From contig CAITVX010000006.1 of NCBI GenBank assembly GCA_903895995.1, positions 1 through 35,574 on the forward strand: a stretch of DNA of 35,574 nt. The letters run 5' to 3'. This document shows positions 31,831 to 35,574 of this stretch, in pieces. Position numbers and translations under genes: made by a program. The notes beneath the pieces are model-generated. The model ran no database searches, was not told where the DNA came from, and saw only the letters and a list, made by a program, of their open reading frames with translations. The number at the start of each line of letters is the position of its first letter. The stretch's first letter is position 1. Source of the DNA: an uncultured Actinomycetes bacterium. Lineage in GTDB: Bacteria; Actinomycetota; Actinomycetes; Nanopelagicales; Nanopelagicaceae.

Positions 31831-32571
31831 CTACTTTAAATCTGCGTGATAGGCGTCGATAACATCTTGGGGATTACCCGATGCCCTCATTGCGCCATGG
31901 TCGAGATAGATCGCGCGGGTGGCCATTGATTTCACAGCGTTTAAATCGTGGGTCACAAGCACCACAGCACAACCACTATTCATCATCTGCTCGGTGCGGA
32001 TCTTGGACCTAGTCTGGAAATCTTCATCCCCGACTGAGAGAACTTCATCGATCAGCAAGAGATCTGGAGTTGTATCAGTCGCTGTTGCAAAAGCTAGACG
32101 TGCCACCATTCCCGATGAATAAGCACGAATAGGAATATCAAGATGCTCGGTCAACTGAGCCCAATCAGCGATCGCTTCAATGCGGCCTTGCATCGTTTTG
32201 CTATCACGGCCAAGCAAAGTGCCATACAACATAATATTTTCAGCGCCAGTGAGCTCGGGATTAAAGCCTGCACCGAGTTCGATCATCGGCGCCACAGATC
32301 CACGAACAATCACACGGCCCGATGTTGGCGGCAATACTCGTGCTAATACTTTGAGGAGTGTGGACTTACCTGCACCGTTACGACCGATAACAGAGAGAGT
32401 CTCACCGCGCGCAACCGTGAATGAGACACCATTGAGTGCGAAGAACTCTTCGTAGGCCATACGGCGATTAATGGTGTCGATCGCAGTTTGCTTGAGCGAT
32501 GAGACGCGGTGGCGCGTGCGACGGTATGCCAAGGCAACATCAGTAACTTCAACGACTTTATCGGTACTCAT
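31831..32571 (-). CDS. Polysaccharide ABC exporter ATPase (Wzt/TagH type)
   Basis: The 246-residue ATPase has Walker A GRNGAGKST, signature YSSGMVARLAFA, Walker B LLLIDEVLSVGD and the H-loop LVTHDL. The YRRTRHRVSSLKQTAID segment before the core is typical of TagH/Wzt proteins. It ends soon after the core, so there is no C-terminal glycan-binding domain as in some Wzt proteins. The ATG at 32571 overlaps the permease stop as ATGA. Confidence 0.9.
   Translation of the reverse strand: MSTDKVVEVTDVALAYRRTRHRVSSLKQTAIDTINRRMAYEEFFALNGVSFTVARGETLSVIGRNGAGKSTLLKVLARVLPPTSGRVIVRGSVAPMIELGAGFNPELTGAENIMLYGTLLGRDSKTMQGRIEAIADWAQLTEHLDIPIRAYSSGMVARLAFATATDTTPDLLLIDEVLSVGDEDFQTRSKIRTEQMMNSGCAVVLVTHDLNAVKSMATRAIYLDHGAMRASGNPQDVIDAYHADLK
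31833..31838 (-). promoter_or_regulatory. -10 element of a leaderless promoter (glycosyltransferase)
   Basis: TAAAGT on the reverse strand spans the last codons and stop of the ATPase gene. AGTTCT and the ATG at 31826 follow. Part of the match is imposed by the TAG stop codon context. Confidence 0.45.
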
Positions 32572-33389
32572 AATTTTGCGACCACCTTTGGCCACTTGCG
32601 TCCAAAGACATAGAGACCAAGTACAAAGAAGAAGATCGAAGTCCCACCCATCATCAACCATTCGTGCACAGTCGCAACTGCATTGCCGCCAAAGATATCT
32701 CTGAAGACCTGTAGATAAGAGGTCAATGGGTTTAGGTGAATGACCTTCTGCGTATGAGGCCCAAGCGCTGTAATTGGATAGAAGACCGGGGTCATGTATT
32801 GAAGAGCCAGCAAGAAGATATTGATGAGCGAGCGTGAATCATCGAAGTTCACATACGCGATCGAGAGCATCAGTCCAAGTCCAGTTGTAAACAAGGTCAT
32901 GCAGAGCATAAAGATAATCACCAGCGGGGTCTTAATCCCAGGATGCTTTCCTGAAATCAACAAGACAACGGTGAGTGGGATAAGTCCAAATAAGAAATTA
33001 ATAGCCGATGAGATGGTTGCAGAGAAGGCAAAGATCTCGGGGCGCACATAGACCTTGGTTAATACACCGGCGCCGCTTGCAATCGAATCAGCAGCCATGG
33101 TCATGCCTTGGTTGAAGAGAGTCACGGTCAGCACACCTGAGAGCAGGTATGGCATAAATGCTTGGCCATCAGGAAGCTTCGCTTTAAAGACTGTATTAAA
33201 GACGTAATACATCACCGCGGTTGTGAAGAGCGGGTTCAGAAGTGACCACCAGATACCGATCACAGAGCGCTTGTAACGAACAGTTAGATCACGTGCGACG
33301 AGAAGTCTAAGTAAAGAGCGCTTCTCCCAGACGCCTTTGAGCGCTGAGATAACCGGGGTCTGCGCGATCGCTGAGTCATAGACCTGCAT
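32568..33389 (-). CDS. Polysaccharide ABC-2 exporter permease (Wzm/TagG type)
   Basis: The 273-residue protein has the amphipathic start LLRLLVARDLTVRYKRSVIG and GIWWSLLNPLFTTAVMYYVF, both typical of ABC-2 polysaccharide exporters. About six membrane helices follow. It forms the channel for undecaprenyl-linked glycans with the ATPase next door. The ATG at 33389 is chosen because GGGGGA lies eight bases upstream and the overlap with the epimerase gene is then only 14 bases. The longer frame to 33527 lies inside that gene. Confidence 0.88.
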   Translation of the reverse strand: MQVYDSAIAQTPVISALKGVWEKRSLLRLLVARDLTVRYKRSVIGIWWSLLNPLFTTAVMYYVFNTVFKAKLPDGQAFMPYLLSGVLTVTLFNQGMTMAADSIASGAGVLTKVYVRPEIFAFSATISSAINFLFGLIPLTVVLLISGKHPGIKTPLVIIFMLCMTLFTTGLGLMLSIAYVNFDDSRSLINIFLLALQYMTPVFYPITALGPHTQKVIHLNPLTSYLQVFRDIFGGNAVATVHEWLMMGGTSIFFFVLGLYVFGRKWPKVVAKL

Positions 33390-34344
33390 GTCGTAGATCC
33401 CCCGCAATATCGTCGATGATCGATTCGAGTGATCGGCTAGGCGCCCACCCAGTAACAGATTTAATTTTAGAGATATCAGGGACGCGTCGTTGCATATCTT
33501 CAAATCCCGCGCCGTATGCATCGTCATAGGATTTCTTTACGACCGCAGACTTTGATTCCAGACGAGAGATGACCAATGAAGCAAGCGCTGCGATAGAGAT
33601 CTCACGATCATTGCCGATGTTATAGACAGACCCGACGCTCTGATCACCATCGATCACAGAAAGCATCCCCGCTACGGCATCGGCCACATGGCAGAAGCAG
33701 CGCGATTGCTCACCAGTGCCATAAATCTCGAGTGGCTCACCAGCTAAAGCAGCACTAACAAAGCGTGGCACAACCATTCCGTAAGACCCAACCTGACGTG
33801 GCCCCACCGTATTAAAGAATCTAACAATTCGTACTGGAACACCTAGCTCTGAATAATAGAAATACCCAAGCGACTCATCGATCGCTTTCGCCTCTGAGTA
33901 ACTCCACCGTGATTTCAACGGCGACCCAACAATACGATCAGACTCTTCGTTCAAGGCTCCGCCACCATTTTTGCCATAGACCTCAGATGATGAGGCAATC
34001 AATACTGGCTTGTCATGTTTTTGCGCAGCATCTAAAATATTCTCAGTACCATGCAGATTAGTACGTAAAGAATCCAACGGCTTATCAACAATCGTAAAGA
34101 CACCGACCGCTGCAGCAAGATGCACCACATGATCGACATCTGCAACCAAACGATCCACCAGGGCTGAGTCCAAAATCGATCCGCTATAGAAAGTAACTAA
34201 TTCATTGCCGATCAGATGCTCAATATTGTGATGGTTACCTGTCGAGAGGTTATCGAGGATTACAACGCTATCCCCACGAGCGACCAAAGCATCTGCAGTG
34301 TGCGACCCGATAAAGCCAGCCCCGCCGGTGATTAAGTACTTCAT
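33376..34344 (-). CDS. NAD-dependent nucleotide-sugar epimerase/dehydratase (extended SDR)
   Basis: The 322-residue extended SDR has the NAD loop GGAGFIGSH, SSSEVYG (catalytic Ser region), the YSEAK pair (catalytic Tyr and Lys) and RFFNTVGPRQ. DMQRRVPDISKIKSVTGWAP near the end is typical of UDP-sugar 4-epimerases and of UDP-glucuronate decarboxylases. The neighbouring UDP-sugar dehydrogenase makes an acidic UDP-sugar the likely substrate, but the exact reaction is open. The ATG shares a base with the dehydrogenase stop (TAATG). Confidence 0.85.
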   Translation of the reverse strand: MKYLITGGAGFIGSHTADALVARGDSVVILDNLSTGNHHNIEHLIGNELVTFYSGSILDSALVDRLVADVDHVVHLAAAVGVFTIVDKPLDSLRTNLHGTENILDAAQKHDKPVLIASSSEVYGKNGGGALNEESDRIVGSPLKSRWSYSEAKAIDESLGYFYYSELGVPVRIVRFFNTVGPRQVGSYGMVVPRFVSAALAGEPLEIYGTGEQSRCFCHVADAVAGMLSVIDGDQSVGSVYNIGNDREISIAALASLVISRLESKSAVVKKSYDDAYGAGFEDMQRRVPDISKIKSVTGWAPSRSLESIIDDIAGDLRHAGL

Positions 34345-35507
34345 TACAACCCACCACGCGTATCAATGACTGGCACGGATCCCAAAGCATCTAAATCAGT
34401 TTCACTGTGTGGGTTCACAAGCACCGCTAAGTCATACCCAGCCCCAAGTGCAGCTGATGCTTCACCCTTCCACTGCCCCACCACATGGTCATGCCAGACA
34501 ACATCAGCACCAGCGCTACGAAGCAAGCTAATAAGCGCTTCAGCCGGGGTCTCACGAACATCAGCCACATCAGGCTTATAAGCCACACCGATCACAACAA
34601 TCTTCTTACCCGACAGAGTCCCCAAAATCCCCGCAGCTTTACCCACAAAGTATGAAGGACGTTCTAAATTCACTTGATTAGCAAGATCGATAAACCGAGT
34701 CGATGCACCAATCTCACGAGCCTTCGCCACCAAATAATGTGGATCAACTGGAATGCAATGTCCCCCAACACCAGCTGAAGGGAAGAATGGCATAAAGCCA
34801 TATGGCTTGGTAGATGCAGCAGCGATCACTTCACGGACATCGATCTTCATCTTGTCACAAAACTCTGCGATCTCATTGATGAATGAGATATTTACCAACC
34901 TAAATGAATTCTCTAAGAGCTTTGCAGTCTCAACAACCTCGACAGATGAATAGGTACTCACAGCCGAGACAAACTTCGAATAAAAATCAACAGCCCGTGA
35001 ACGCGCCGAATCACTCAACCCCGAAACCAATTTTGGTGTGTTCTTCACATTCCAATTCTTATTCGCTGGATCAATCCGCTCGGGTGAATATGCGAGATCA
35101 TGGCCTGCAAAGATCGGGCCCAAGACATCACGGGTAAATCCAGGTGAGACAGTCGACTCATTAATCACCAACGCACCAGCAGCTAATTTCGAAGAAACAG
35201 CCTTTGCCCCAGCAAGCAGCAAAGAATGATCAGGATTACGCGATGCATCAAGTGGAGTAGGCAGACACAAGATAACTACATCAGCCCCAGCAGCATCACC
35301 AAAGTCAGATGAGACTCGATAAAAAAGACTCTGCGCAGCTAGATACGAATCAGAAATATCCCCAATGGGTGATCGACCGGCAGCTAATGAAGAGACTCGA
35401 TCTAGATCGGTATCGATACCGACTACCTGATATCCAGCTTCTGCGGCAGCAAGTGCGAGTGGCAGGCCAACATAGCCCTGGCCAACTACGACTACCTTCG
35501 CGCTCAT
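34344..35507 (-). CDS. UDP-sugar 6-dehydrogenase (UDP-GlcNAc/ManNAc or UDP-Glc type)
   Basis: The 387-residue NAD-dependent enzyme oxidises the C6 of a UDP-sugar to the uronic acid. It has VVGQGYVGLPLALAAAEAG (NAD loop), LPTPLD, INESTVSPGFT, AKLLENSFRLVNISFINEIA, the catalytic cysteine in SAGVGGHCIPVDPHYL, and GVAYKPDVADVRETPA. The pattern is nearer the UDP-N-acetyl-hexosamine group (WbpA/TviB-like) than plain UDP-glucose enzymes, but this needs phylogeny. TAATCT-N6-ATG gives a leaderless start. First gene of the polysaccharide run. Confidence 0.88.
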   Translation of the reverse strand: MSAKVVVVGQGYVGLPLALAAAEAGYQVVGIDTDLDRVSSLAAGRSPIGDISDSYLAAQSLFYRVSSDFGDAAGADVVILCLPTPLDASRNPDHSLLLAGAKAVSSKLAAGALVINESTVSPGFTRDVLGPIFAGHDLAYSPERIDPANKNWNVKNTPKLVSGLSDSARSRAVDFYSKFVSAVSTYSSVEVVETAKLLENSFRLVNISFINEIAEFCDKMKIDVREVIAAASTKPYGFMPFFPSAGVGGHCIPVDPHYLVAKAREIGASTRFIDLANQVNLERPSYFVGKAAGILGTLSGKKIVVIGVAYKPDVADVRETPAEALISLLRSAGADVVWHDHVVGQWKGEASAALGAGYDLAVLVNPHSETDLDALGSVPVIDTRGGL

Positions 35508-35513
35508 GAGCCT

Positions 35514-35519
35514 AGATTA
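35514..35519 (-). promoter_or_regulatory. -10 element of a leaderless promoter (polysaccharide operon)
   Basis: TAATCT on the reverse strand, then AGGCTC, then the ATG at 35507. Confidence 0.55.
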
Positions 35520-35524
35520 ACGCC

Positions 35525-35572
35525 TTATAAGGAGCCAAAATCCTTATGAGCAGTCACAGCCTCAGCAGTCTT
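35525..35572 (-). CDS. C-terminal fragment of an upstream gene (tentative)
   Basis: On the reverse strand only one frame is open from the window edge: 15 codons ending AVTAHKDFGSL and a TAA at 35525. This may be the end of the next leftward gene. The alternative is a rightward gene starting at the ATG at 35546 with AAGGAG 11 bases upstream. Too little is visible to decide. Confidence 0.3.
   Translation of the reverse strand, partial: KTAEAVTAHKDFGSL
35527..35547. repeat. 7-bp inverted repeat at the window edge
   Basis: ATAAGGA and TCCTTAT flank a 7-base spacer. It overlaps both possible edge genes. It could be an operator or a weak hairpin; no T-run follows it on the reverse strand. Confidence 0.35.
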
Positions 35573-35574
35573 TG

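Noticed and set aside
1-35574. CRISPR arrays, insertion sequences, prophage genes, rRNA genes
   Set aside because: No regularly spaced repeats, transposase or phage motifs, or rRNA-like stretches were found on either strand.

Overview
The window looks like a compact, moderate-GC chromosome of an actinobacterium, most likely a streamlined freshwater lineage such as acI/Nanopelagicales (inference from gene content and packing, not from a marker gene). Actinobacterial hallmarks are mycothiol genes (mshA and a short mshD), glnR, senX3-regX3, carD next to an LpqE-like lipoprotein gene, a Nudix/phosphatase fusion (mutT1) next to ppk1, and mycobacteria-like gene orders (carD-ispD-ispF-cysS-rlmB and mshA-ybjN-gpm-senX3-regX3). 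Genes are packed with ATGA, TAATG or longer overlaps, and convergent genes mostly meet with 0-10 bases between them and no terminator.

Layout. 1-1915: start of a secreted protein, a VTT/DedA-like membrane protein behind tRNA-Thr(TGT), and divergent ppx/gppA. 1916-8832: a leftward block for polyphosphate (mutT1, ppk1), 23S rRNA methylation (rlmB), Cys-tRNA (cysS), isoprenoids (fused ispDF) and CarD. 8885-12695: LpqE-like lipoprotein, phosphate-type two-component pair regX3/senX3 with divergent phoU, and phosphoglycerate mutase. 12710-19000: ybjN, mshA, asparaginase, nitrobindin-like protein, an unlisted 39-residue membrane peptide, DsrE-like protein, ygfZ, Fur-family regulator, glnR and a half-length mshD. 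18993-22982: class-III aminotransferase, aldose-epimerase-like protein and PfkB kinase, divergent from an aldo/keto reductase. 22983-23441: a gene-poor island with a strong terminator, a tRNA-like element with an unresolved anticodon arm, a 13-base inverted repeat linking the two, and a 40-residue secreted peptide ORF. 23442-27948: MacAB-like export operon plus a Gly/Ala-rich membrane protein. 28013-30720: ferric-reductase-like flavocytochrome, FMN-binding protein and ApbE, a likely extracytosolic flavin electron relay. 30765-35574: surface polysaccharide genes (GT4, ABC-2 exporter, SDR epimerase, UDP-sugar dehydrogenase).

The strongest pattern not explained by gene content is at gene starts. 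At 14 of about 22 non-coupled starts, a -10 hexamer TANNNT lies exactly 6 bases before the ATG/GTG, which predicts leaderless mRNAs. About 0.34 such matches would be expected by chance at 22 fixed positions (1/64 each). The motif also settles several start codons and places promoters inside runs of same-strand genes (cysS, gpm, ygfZ, GT4).

No insertion sequences, prophage genes, CRISPR arrays or rRNA genes were seen. All calls are from reading the sequence and recalling families; no searches were run.
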